A DNA stretch of 64,000 nucleotides from an uncultured Pelagibacteraceae bacterium (GTDB taxonomy: Bacteria > Pseudomonadota > Alphaproteobacteria > Pelagibacterales > Pelagibacteraceae), in the NCBI GenBank assembly GCA_902593285.1, contig CACJHW010000001.1, positions 80,001 through 144,000 of the forward strand, read 5' to 3'. Under the pieces are notes generated by a model. The model had not been told where the DNA came from, did not search any database, and saw nothing but the letters and a program-made list of their open reading frames with translations. Positions 54,655 to 62,274 of this stretch are shown in pieces (within the stretch, counting starts at the first letter, position 1; every line of letters begins with the position of its first letter). A program made the position numbers and the translations under genes.

Positions 54655-55353
54655 TTGAGCACTAAAATATTTTGTGATATCGCAGAGCTAAAAGTTATTA
54701 GAAAGTTTAACAACAAAAAAATTGTAAGAGGTTTCACCACAAATCCAAGCTTAATGAGAAAAGCTGGTGCTAAAGATTATAAGGACTACTCTAAAAAAAT
54801 TTTAAATATATGTAAAAAAAAACCTGTTTCTTTAGAAGTATTTGCAGACGAATATTTAAATATGAAAAAACAAGCTTTTGAAATTAATAAATGGGGAAAA
54901 AATATATATGTTAAAGTTCCTGTAATTAATTCCAAAGGTAGGTTTATGGGAAGAATAATTAAGGAATTAAATTCTCAAAATATCAAACTGAATATAACAG
55001 CAGTTTATACTTCTAAACAAACTGAAAAAATTTTAAAATTAATTAATAAAAAAACAAAAGTAATAATTTCAATATTTGCTGGTAGAGCTGGTGACACTGG
55101 AAAAGATCCAATTCCAGAATTTAAAAAAAGTATTTATTTAGCAAAAAAATTCAAAAATGTTGAAATATTATGGGCAAGTGTAAGGGAGCCATATAATTAT
55201 ACTCAAGCAAAAGCATTAGGATGTCATATTATAACCATTCCCCCAGGAATTATTGAAAAAATTGAAACTTTTGGCAAATCGTTTGATCAATTGACTAAGG
55301 AAACGGTTAAAGCCTTTTTGATAGACAGTAAAAAATCAAAATTTAGAATATAA
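54655..55353 (+). CDS. Transaldolase (short, TalC/FSA-like)
   Basis: A 232-residue aldolase starting with TTG at 54655, 8 bp after pntB. FCDIAELKVIRKF, GFTTNPSLMRKAG and YVKVPV (with the Schiff-base lysine) are the family landmarks, then SIFAGRAGDTG. It is shorter than classical transaldolase (about 320) and of the length of TalC or fructose-6-phosphate aldolase. It fits the non-oxidative pentose phosphate pathway together with the transketolase at 62275. Confidence 0.8.
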   Translation: MSTKIFCDIAELKVIRKFNNKKIVRGFTTNPSLMRKAGAKDYKDYSKKILNICKKKPVSLEVFADEYLNMKKQAFEINKWGKNIYVKVPVINSKGRFMGRIIKELNSQNIKLNITAVYTSKQTEKILKLINKKTKVIISIFAGRAGDTGKDPIPEFKKSIYLAKKFKNVEILWASVREPYNYTQAKALGCHIITIPPGIIEKIETFGKSFDQLTKETVKAFLIDSKKSKFRI

Positions 55354-55399
55354 TTTATTATAATTTAATTATAAAGTTAACATAAGATATTATTAAATA

Positions 55400-55984
55400 A
55401 TGAAAAAAATTAACAAATTTGTTCTTGAGTATTTAAATAATATTTCCAATAAGATATTAAAATCAAACTTAACTAATTTAGAATTATCAGCAAACGAAAT
55501 TTTAAAAACAATCAAAAGAAAAGGTTCAATTTATGTTTGTGGGAATGGGGGGTCAGCTGCAATAGCAAATCATTATGTGGTAGATTTTTTAAAATTTTTT
55601 AGAGAAAAAACAAATTTAAGACCAAAAATATATAGTCTATCTAACAATATTGAGACAGTTACTGCGGTTTCAAATGATATTAATTATGATAAAGTTTTTC
55701 TTTATCAAGCTGAAAGTTACTGTGATAAGAAAGATTTAGTTATAATTATAAGCTCTTCGGGAAATTCAAAAAACATTAAAGAGGTATTAAAATTTGCTAA
55801 AAAAAATAAAATAAAAACAATTGGATTTAGTGGTTTTAATGGTGGGTATTTAAAAAAGAAATCTGATATTTCAATTCATATCAATGCAAATAACTATGGT
55901 ATATCTGAGGACTCTCATCATATATTAATGCACATTCAACTACAGTACTTAATAGAGTCAATTAAAAATAGTAAAAAAAAATAA
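55400..55984 (+). CDS. SIS-domain sugar-phosphate isomerase (GmhA-like)
   Basis: A 194-residue SIS protein with VCGNGGSAAIANHYVVDFLKF, ISSSGNSKNIKEVLKFA, GFSGFNGG and SEDSHHILMHIQL, close to phosphoheptose isomerase GmhA. It probably converts sedoheptulose 7-phosphate to a heptose 7-phosphate. This would feed the cytidylyltransferase-kinase fusion at 3106, but that link is inference. It converges on tRNA-fMet with 11 bp between. Confidence 0.78.
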   Translation: MKKINKFVLEYLNNISNKILKSNLTNLELSANEILKTIKRKGSIYVCGNGGSAAIANHYVVDFLKFFREKTNLRPKIYSLSNNIETVTAVSNDINYDKVFLYQAESYCDKKDLVIIISSSGNSKNIKEVLKFAKKNKIKTIGFSGFNGGYLKKKSDISIHINANNYGISEDSHHILMHIQLQYLIESIKNSKKK

Positions 55985-55995
55985 TACAATAAGAT

Positions 55996-56072
<77 letters not shown>

Positions 56073-56074
56073 GC

Positions 56075-56281
56075 TTAGATTCTGTTTTTAAGTTTATTTA
56101 ACTTTTTTACTCTTTTAATGTTCTCTTGAAGGATTCTTTTTTTCTTTTCAGATGGTTTTTCATATGTATTCTTTAATTTAATTTCTTTAAAGAAACCATC
56201 TCTCTGAAGTTTTCTTTTTAAAACTCTTAGAGCTTGTTCAACATTATTATCTTTTACTTCTATTTTAATAACTACCTCCAA
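56075..56281 (-). CDS. rpsU: Ribosomal protein bS21
   Basis: The S21 core is clear: KDNNVEQALRVLKRKLQRDG and KEIKLKNTYEKPSEKKKR, basic throughout. The given end 56281 is a TTG, but no ribosome site precedes it. A perfect GGAGG (56275-56279) instead sits inside these first codons, 5 nt before an in-frame ATT (56267-56269). A start there gives MKIEVKDNNV, the exact N-terminal length of rhizobial bS21 as I recall it. The true start is therefore probably the ATT. The last base is 2 bp from tRNA-fMet, so both may share a transcript. Confidence 0.9.
   Translation of the reverse strand: MEVVIKIEVKDNNVEQALRVLKRKLQRDGFFKEIKLKNTYEKPSEKKKRILQENIKRVKKLNKLKNRI
56275..56279 (-). promoter_or_regulatory. 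Strong Shine-Dalgarno site of rpsU
   Basis: GGAGG on the minus strand, 5 nt before an in-frame ATT and 11 nt before an ATA. It overlaps codons 1-3 of the frame opened by TTG 56281, so it argues against that start. Confidence 0.6.
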
Positions 56282-56304
56282 AAAAGTGATTAGATAACAC
56301 TTTT
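56282..56304 (-). terminator. Hairpin with T-run before rpsU (terminator or attenuator)
   Basis: On the minus strand AAAAGTG (56298-56304) pairs with CACTTTT (56282-56288) around a 9-nt loop and runs into a stretch of T, ending directly against the GGAGG of rpsU. It lies between trcR and rpsU. It may end trcR transcription, or act as a leader control element of rpsU, since folding would place the ribosome site at the foot of a stem. Confidence 0.45.
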
Positions 56305-56332
56305 AACTTTTTATGTCTATTTGTTTTATTCA

Positions 56333-56908
56333 TTAATTTATATTTAGTTTAGCAATTTTCTCTTTCTGCTTTTTCTCTCTTTTAATCCTTCTTTCAGCTT
56401 TTTCTATTGCATCTAATAAATCTTTTTGATTAAATAAATTTAATGCAACAGGATCTTTAGGATTCAAATTATTATAATTCCAGTAACTTTTATTTCTTAT
56501 TGATGTAACTGAATTTTTAGTAATTCCAACCAATTTTGCTATTTGTGAATCTTTCAAAATATTATGTTGTTTTATTAACCATAGTGCTGAATCTGGTTTA
56601 TCTTGCCTTTTAGATAATGGAACGTATTTTTTTATTTTTTTTTCAGAGTTAGATATTTCAATATCTGTGCTTTTGATTTGCAATGGTCTATTCTCATCTT
56701 TTGAAGACAAATCAATTTCATCTCTAGTTAATTGACCAGATATAATTGGATTATAAGCTTTAATACCTTTTGCAACCTCGCCATCTGCTATACCTTGAAT
56801 TTCGACTTCGTGTAATTTACAGAAATCAGCAATTTGTTTAAAAGTTAAAGTTGTATTTTCAACTAACCAAAGAGCGGTAGCCATTGGCATAAGTGGTGCC
56901 TTGGACAT
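56333..56908 (-). CDS. trcR: Cell-cycle transcriptional regulator TrcR (DUF1013)
   Basis: A 191-residue protein opening with PLMPMATALWLVENTTLTFK and followed by CKLHEVEIQGIADGEVAKGI, the conserved block of alphaproteobacterial DUF1013. A second helix-turn-helix-like part has SALWLIKQHNILKDSQIAKLVG and TKNSVTSIR. A Lys/Glu-rich tail ends the protein. It is named TrcR in Caulobacter-type annotation. It lies directly after rpmE with no gap. Confidence 0.88.
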   Translation of the reverse strand: MSKAPLMPMATALWLVENTTLTFKQIADFCKLHEVEIQGIADGEVAKGIKAYNPIISGQLTRDEIDLSSKDENRPLQIKSTDIEISNSEKKIKKYVPLSKRQDKPDSALWLIKQHNILKDSQIAKLVGITKNSVTSIRNKSYWNYNNLNPKDPVALNLFNQKDLLDAIEKAERRIKREKKQKEKIAKLNIN

Positions 56909-57139
56909 TTAATTTTTCTTTTCTGATTTAAAATTTTGAAATTTTTTATTGAATTTACTTATTCTACCTTTGTCCATAAGTTTTTGCTTTCCTCCTGTCC
57001 ATGCAGAATGAGATTTTGGATCAATTTCAAGTTTAAGTACTTCTCCCTCAGCACCCCAGGTTGATCTTGTTTCAAATTGTGAGCCATCAGTCATTTCAAC
57101 TTTAATTGTGTGGTAATTTGGGTGTATCTTTTTTTTCAT
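56909..57139 (-). CDS. rpmE: Ribosomal protein bL31
   Basis: A 76-residue protein with [18 protein letters not shown], then RSTWG and [17 protein letters not shown], typical of the alphaproteobacterial bL31. The Cys residues of the zinc-binding type are absent. It is followed immediately by trcR. Confidence 0.94.
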   Translation of the reverse strand: MKKKIHPNYHTIKVEMTDGSQFETRSTWGAEGEVLKLEIDPKSHSAWTGGKQKLMDKGRISKFNKKFQNFKSEKKN

Positions 57140-57174
57140 ACCGAGACTTATAGCAAAAGAATTTTATAACACAA

Positions 57175-57915
57175 TTAAAAGTTACTTAAATTTTTTAGCA
57201 TTTGATCATTAATCGCACTACTCGACGCTCTAATATCAATATTATTTATCTTAAATTTACTAATATCATTTATAATTCCTCCAGCTTCCTCAACCATAAG
57301 GGCTCCAGCCGCAACATCCCAAAGATTAATATGATTATGAAAGAAACCGTCCAGTCTACCCGATGCTACATAAGCTAAATCTAATGAGGTACAACCACTA
57401 TATCTCATATTTAAATCACTGTATTTAACACCCTCATGATTGCTAGAAAATAAACAATCATCTAGTGAAGATTTTTTTGAAACTCTTAATCTGCGATTAT
57501 TTAAAAAAGCTCCTTTATACTTTTCAGCAAAAAACATCTCATCTTTAATTGGGTCAAAAATTAAACCACTTATTATCTGTTTTTTCGATATGAGAGCTAA
57601 ACAAATTGCAAAGTGAGGTATCCCGTGAAGAAAATTAGTTGTTCCATCAATTGGGTCAATAATCCAAATATTTTCTTTATCACTGTTATTAATTTTACCA
57701 GTTTCCTCAGATATAAATGAATAATTTTTTTTTATTTTACTCAGTTCCTCAATTAAAATTTTTTCAACTTGTTTATCTGTTTTAGTTACAAAATCTCTAG
57801 GTCCTTTTTTTGATACCTGTAATTTTTCAACTTCTCCATAATCTCTAATTATAAATTTGGAAGCTTTTTCAGCAGCTTTAATCATTATGTTTAAATTTGA
57901 GGATATTGATATCAT
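57175..57915 (-). CDS. suhB: Inositol monophosphatase family protein (SuhB-like)
   Basis: A 246-residue Mg-dependent phosphatase with FISEETG, IDPIDGTTNFLHGIPHF (metal-binding Asp residues) and WDVAAGALMVEEAGG. It dephosphorylates inositol or sugar monophosphates; SuhB also takes part in rRNA transcription in other bacteria. It starts 2 bp after the efp stop. Confidence 0.87.
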   Translation of the reverse strand: MISISSNLNIMIKAAEKASKFIIRDYGEVEKLQVSKKGPRDFVTKTDKQVEKILIEELSKIKKNYSFISEETGKINNSDKENIWIIDPIDGTTNFLHGIPHFAICLALISKKQIISGLIFDPIKDEMFFAEKYKGAFLNNRRLRVSKKSSLDDCLFSSNHEGVKYSDLNMRYSGCTSLDLAYVASGRLDGFFHNHINLWDVAAGALMVEEAGGIINDISKFKINNIDIRASSSAINDQMLKNLSNF

Positions 57916-57917
57916 CT

Positions 57918-58478
57918 TTATATTTTTTTTACGTATTCAAAACTTCTGGTATCAACTATTATATCTTCACCCGCTTCAATAAATGGTGGAACTTGAATAT
58001 TTAAACCATTATCAAGAGTCGCAGGTTTATAAGATGATGATACTGTCTGACCTTTAAGAGCCACATCTGTTTTTTCAATTCTGCACTGTACTTGATTAGG
58101 CAATTCAATTGAAATTGGATTTTCATTATAAAAACTTACAGAAACTTCAAGATTTTCTGTCAAAAATTTACCTTTATTACCTACACTTTCTTTTTTTATT
58201 TCAATTTGTTCAAATGTTTTTGGATTAATAAAAAAATAATAAATCTCATCACTGTATAGATAATTAAAAGATGTTTCTTCTAAAGATGCCTTTTCTACAG
58301 TTTCACTAGATCTAAATCTTTCATTTAATTTTGTATTTTTTTCTAAGCTTTTCATTTCAACTTGAGCAAACGCACCACCTTTCCCAGGTTTTACATGTTG
58401 AGTTTTTAAAACTTGCCATAAGTCATTTTTATATTCTAAGAGCATTCCCACTCTAATTTCTCCAGCGTTAATTTTCAT
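57918..58478 (-). CDS. efp: Translation elongation factor P
   Basis: A 186-residue protein with the three barrel domains of EF-P. QHVKPGKGGAFAQVEMK in domain I holds the exposed loop lysine (KPGKGGA) that is modified in many bacteria, and the C-terminal VDTRSFEYVKKI is typical. It relieves ribosome stalling at proline runs. It overlaps thiE by 4 bp. Confidence 0.95.
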   Translation of the reverse strand: MKINAGEIRVGMLLEYKNDLWQVLKTQHVKPGKGGAFAQVEMKSLEKNTKLNERFRSSETVEKASLEETSFNYLYSDEIYYFFINPKTFEQIEIKKESVGNKGKFLTENLEVSVSFYNENPISIELPNQVQCRIEKTDVALKGQTVSSSYKPATLDNGLNIQVPPFIEAGEDIIVDTRSFEYVKKI

Positions 58479-59089
58479 TTAAGTCTTTCTATTGCCTGTA
58501 ATGGTTTATATTTTTTATTTTTCCAAATGTAGCTTGAAATAGCTAAAAAATTAGCTTTATTCAATAATAGATTTTTATAATTAACATCATTAATTCCACC
58601 AATAGCTACTAATGGAGTTTTTGTAAATTTTTTAACTTTTTTTAAAATTTTGATTGAAGCTGCATACTTCGTTTTTTTAGTTTTAGATTGATAAAATGCA
58701 CCAAAAGCAATGTAACTGGCTTTAGCTTTAATTGCTTTTTTTGCTAAATTCACAGAATTATGACAGGTGACTCCTATAATTTTTTTACCAAGTATTTTTT
58801 TTGCTATTTGAATATTTGTATCATTTTGACCTAAATGACAACCATCAGCATTTAATTTCAAGGTAAGCACAGGATCATCGTTAACTATAAACTTTACTTT
58901 GTTTTTTTTACATATATTTCTAATTTTTTTTCCAATTATAATTTTTTTTTTTTGAGAGTAATTTTTAAGCCTAAGCTGAAAAAAACTCACTTTTTTAGTT
59001 TTGAGAACTAATTTAAGATTTTGATAGAAATTTATAGATATTTTGTTCGGAGAAATAAGATAAATAAATTTTTGCTTATTTACTCTCAA
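58475..59089 (-). CDS. thiE: Thiamine phosphate synthase
   Basis: A 204-residue TIM barrel. FIVNDDPVLTLKLNADGCHL and GQND form the pyrophosphate/Mg site, then IIGVTCHN, YIAFGAFY and VAIGGIN. It joins HMP-pyrophosphate to the thiazole phosphate. SAR11 is known to need the pyrimidine precursor from outside, which fits keeping thiE. It overlaps fbaB by 14 bp and efp by 4 bp. Confidence 0.87.
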   Translation of the reverse strand: MRVNKQKFIYLISPNKISINFYQNLKLVLKTKKVSFFQLRLKNYSQKKKIIIGKKIRNICKKNKVKFIVNDDPVLTLKLNADGCHLGQNDTNIQIAKKILGKKIIGVTCHNSVNLAKKAIKAKASYIAFGAFYQSKTKKTKYAASIKILKKVKKFTKTPLVAIGGINDVNYKNLLLNKANFLAISSYIWKNKKYKPLQAIERLK

Positions 59090-60086
59090 GTTTGCTCGTC
59101 CATTTTCCTCGAGCAGCCAATGTGCACATTTTTGCTCTATGATTAAAAGTATTTTGAGTTGTCACTTTATCTTCGATATTTTTTGACCAAACCTTTAAAG
59201 CACTTTGTTGGAGAGCTCTTCCATATGAATAAGTCATTATGAAATTTGTGTCATTATTTTTATTTATTAAATTTAAATTTTCTGTAGCCTCTATTTCAGA
59301 TTGTCCTCCAGATAAAAAAGCTATGCCAGGTACTTCGTTTGGCACCGATTCTTTTAGACATTTAATTGTATTAAGTGAAACTTCCTCATTAGAAACTTTA
59401 TTTTTTGACAGATTTCCAGCTAAAATCATATTAGGTTTTAAAATAATTCCTGATAGATCAACTTTATGTAAAATTAGTTCTTCAAAACATTTTTTAATTA
59501 CTTCCGATGTTTTCTTAAAACACACCTCAGCAGAATGGTCTCCATCCATCAATACTTCAGGTTCCACTATTGGAACCATTCCACTTTCTTGAACTAGTGC
59601 AGAATACCTAGCAAGTGCGTGAGCATTAGAATTAATTGCTAGCTTACTTGGATATTTTTCACTAATAGAATAGACACCTCTCCATTTTGTAAATCTTGCC
59701 CCAAGATCATAATATTTTTTTAATCTATCTCTAAGACCATCTAATCCTTCTGTAATTTTTTCTTCAGGGGAATTTGCTAAATTTTTTGCTCCAGTATCAA
59801 CTTTAATTCCAGGAACTGCACCTGAACTAGATATTAAATCTGGTATTGATTTTTCTGTGCTCGAAATTTGATTTATAGTTTCATCGTAAAGAATAACACC
59901 GCCTATGCAATCCTTCATTCCATCAGATGAAAAAAGAATTTCTCTGAAGGAAAGCCTATTTTCTGGAGTTGATTTGACATTTACTGCCTCAAGTCTTTTA
60001 GTCATAGTTCCATTGCTTTCATCAGCCGCAAGTATACCTTTACCATTAGAAATTATTTTAAGTACAATTTTATTTAATTCAGACAT
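59076..60086 (-). CDS. fbaB: Fructose-bisphosphate aldolase class I
   Basis: A 336-residue class I aldolase: GKGILAADESNGTMTKRL, KWRGVYSI, EPEVLMDGDH, GIILKPNM (with the Schiff-base lysine) and FLSGGQSE. This is the eukaryote-like class I type. It cleaves fructose 1,6-bisphosphate or runs in the gluconeogenic sense. It lies 1 bp after pgk in a run tkt-gap-pgk-fbaB. Confidence 0.93.
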   Translation of the reverse strand: MSELNKIVLKIISNGKGILAADESNGTMTKRLEAVNVKSTPENRLSFREILFSSDGMKDCIGGVILYDETINQISSTEKSIPDLISSSGAVPGIKVDTGAKNLANSPEEKITEGLDGLRDRLKKYYDLGARFTKWRGVYSISEKYPSKLAINSNAHALARYSALVQESGMVPIVEPEVLMDGDHSAEVCFKKTSEVIKKCFEELILHKVDLSGIILKPNMILAGNLSKNKVSNEEVSLNTIKCLKESVPNEVPGIAFLSGGQSEIEATENLNLINKNNDTNFIMTYSYGRALQQSALKVWSKNIEDKVTTQNTFNHRAKMCTLAARGKWTSKLESK

Positions 60087-60087
60087 T

Positions 60088-61266
60088 TTAATTTAATGCG
60101 GTTATACCAGGAAGGTTTTTACCTTCAAGATATTCTAAAAAAGCTCCACCTGCAGTTGAAACAAAATTAAACTCATTAACAGCGTTTAAATTATTTAATA
60201 AAGAAACTGTGTCCCCACCACCAGCAACTGAAAAAATTTTGTTAGCTTTATTATTTTCAATTATTTTTTTTGCTATTTGAATACTTCCATAAGCAAAATT
60301 TGGATTTTCAAAATATCCTGCAGGACCGTTCCACAGTATGGTTTTACTGTTATCAATAATTTTTGTTATTTTTTCTATAGTTTTTGGACCAATATCTAAT
60401 ATCATTTCATCAGACAATATTTCGCTCAATTCTTTCTTTTGAGGAGATCCATTTAAATCTTTAGATACAATCACGTCTTCTGGATAGATTATTTTACATT
60501 TTTCTTTTTTTGAAAGAGAGATGATTTCATCAACTATTTTATCGCAATTTTTGTCTTTAACAGATTTTCCAACACTATTTCCAAAATATTCTATGAAATT
60601 ATTAGCCATACCCCCAACAATTATAATATTGTCAAATTTAGGAATTAAGTTTTTAATAACATTAATCTTAGTTGAAATTTTAGACCCTCCAATAATACAA
60701 GTAATTGGTCTAGAAATTTCGTGAGTTATTTTATTAAGCGCATTCACTTCTAAGTCTAACTGTAATCCAGAAAATGATGGTAAGAATTTTGGAATTTTAT
60801 AAATCGATGTATGGGCTCTATGTGAACAAGAGAAAGCTTCATTGACATACATATCTCCAAGATTTGACAAGAGTTCAGCAAATTTATTGTCATTTTGCTC
60901 TTCTTCAGAATAAAATCTAATATTCTCTAAAATAAATATTTCTTCATTATAGTTATTGAAAAAATTTTTATTGTTTATTTCTTTAATATTTTCATCAATA
61001 AGTCTTATTTTTTTTCCCAATTTATTTTGTAATTCTTCACAAACTGGTTTTAGTGAGAGTTCTTTAACAACTTTTCCTTTTGGCCTTCCAATATGAGATA
61101 AAATGATAATTTTAGCTTTTTCTTTGATTAAAAAATTTAAGGTAGGAATAATTTTATCAATTCTTGTTGTATCTGTTATCTTATTTTTATGAAGAGGAAC
61201 GTTTAAATCTAGTCTTAATAATATTTTTTTATTCTTAAGATTTTTTTCGTTAATAATACTTCTCAT
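60088..61266 (-). CDS. pgk: Phosphoglycerate kinase
   Basis: A 392-residue enzyme with LRLDLNVPLH, LSHIGRPKG, EAFSCSHRAHTSI, GGSKISTKINVI and the nucleotide-binding VAGGGDTVSLL and STAGGAFLEYLEG. It is complete and of normal length. It shares a 1-base overlap with gap. It transfers phosphate between 1,3-bisphosphoglycerate and ADP. Confidence 0.96.
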   Translation of the reverse strand: MRSIINEKNLKNKKILLRLDLNVPLHKNKITDTTRIDKIIPTLNFLIKEKAKIIILSHIGRPKGKVVKELSLKPVCEELQNKLGKKIRLIDENIKEINNKNFFNNYNEEIFILENIRFYSEEEQNDNKFAELLSNLGDMYVNEAFSCSHRAHTSIYKIPKFLPSFSGLQLDLEVNALNKITHEISRPITCIIGGSKISTKINVIKNLIPKFDNIIIVGGMANNFIEYFGNSVGKSVKDKNCDKIVDEIISLSKKEKCKIIYPEDVIVSKDLNGSPQKKELSEILSDEMILDIGPKTIEKITKIIDNSKTILWNGPAGYFENPNFAYGSIQIAKKIIENNKANKIFSVAGGGDTVSLLNNLNAVNEFNFVSTAGGAFLEYLEGKNLPGITALN

Positions 61267-62273
61267 TAAGAGATTTTATGCAAACTTTCAGCAATATCAC
61301 ACATTCTATTAGAAAAGCCCCATTCATTGTCATACCAGGCTGATATTTTACCCATATTGTTTCCAACTACATTTGTTAAAGAAGCATCTACTATTGCAGA
61401 AGCAGAATGATGATTAAAATCTATAGATACTAATTTTTCATTTGTAAGTTCTAAAATATTTTTTAATTTATTTTTTGATGCCTGTTCAAAAGCATCATTG
61501 ATTATTTTTATATCGATTTTTTTTTTTGTGCAAAAGATCAACTCAATAAGAGAAACGTTTGGTGTGGGTACTCTCATTGCGACCCCTTCCAATTTCCCTT
61601 TAAGGCTAGGAATTATTTCTCCTATTGCTTTTGAAGCTCCTGTTGAGGTAGGAACAATTGATTGACTCGCAGACCTTGCTCTTCTTGGATCTTTGTGAGA
61701 ATTATCTAAAATTCTCTGATCGCTAGTAAATGCATGAATTGTGGTCATAAAACCTTTTTCAATTTCAAAATTTTCATTAAGAACACTCGCAACTGGTGCT
61801 AGACAATTGGTGGTGCATGACGCTGCAGATATTATTTTATCCTCTTTAGTAATTATATTTTCATTAACACCAAATACTATTGTTTTATCAGCATTTTTAC
61901 ATGGAGCAGAAACGATCACCTTTTTTGCACCATTTTCTATATGAGCAAGAAGTTTTTCTTTCGAATTAAATTTTCCAGTACATTCTAAAACATAATCAAC
62001 ATCATAATTTTTCCAATTTATGTCTTCAATTTTTGTTTCTTGAGAAAATGTAATTTTATTTTTATTAATTATTAAATGATTTTGATCATAATCTAAATCA
62101 GCATTTAATTTTCCATGTATAGAATCATATTTGATTAATTTAGATGTAGTCTCTGAATTTGACCTGTTGTTTATATGATTAATTTTTAAATTTTTATTTT
62201 TACTTTCGACAATTGATCTAACAACCATACGACCAATCCGTCCCATTCCATTAATTCCAATTTTAATTGTCAT
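61266..62273 (-). CDS. gap: Glyceraldehyde-3-phosphate dehydrogenase
   Basis: A 335-residue enzyme: INGMGRIGRMVVRS (8-21; NAD site), SAASCTTNCLAPV with the catalytic Cys, TTIHAFTSDQ with the base His, and NEWGFSNRM. It is complete. It starts 1 bp after tkt. By position it is shared by glycolysis and gluconeogenesis. Confidence 0.96.
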   Translation of the reverse strand: MTIKIGINGMGRIGRMVVRSIVESKNKNLKINHINNRSNSETTSKLIKYDSIHGKLNADLDYDQNHLIINKNKITFSQETKIEDINWKNYDVDYVLECTGKFNSKEKLLAHIENGAKKVIVSAPCKNADKTIVFGVNENIITKEDKIISAASCTTNCLAPVASVLNENFEIEKGFMTTIHAFTSDQRILDNSHKDPRRARSASQSIVPTSTGASKAIGEIIPSLKGKLEGVAMRVPTPNVSLIELIFCTKKKIDIKIINDAFEQASKNKLKNILELTNEKLVSIDFNHHSASAIVDASLTNVVGNNMGKISAWYDNEWGFSNRMCDIAESLHKIS

Positions 62274-62274
62274 T

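Noticed and set aside
55358..55374. Perfect 17-bp palindrome TTATAATTTAATTATAA as a terminator
   Set aside because: It has only A-T pairs and a one-base centre, so it cannot form a stable hairpin; it may be chance in AT-rich DNA.
59239..59592. 117-residue plus-strand frame opposite fbaB
   Set aside because: A shadow of a complete class I aldolase; composition is the mirror of that gene.
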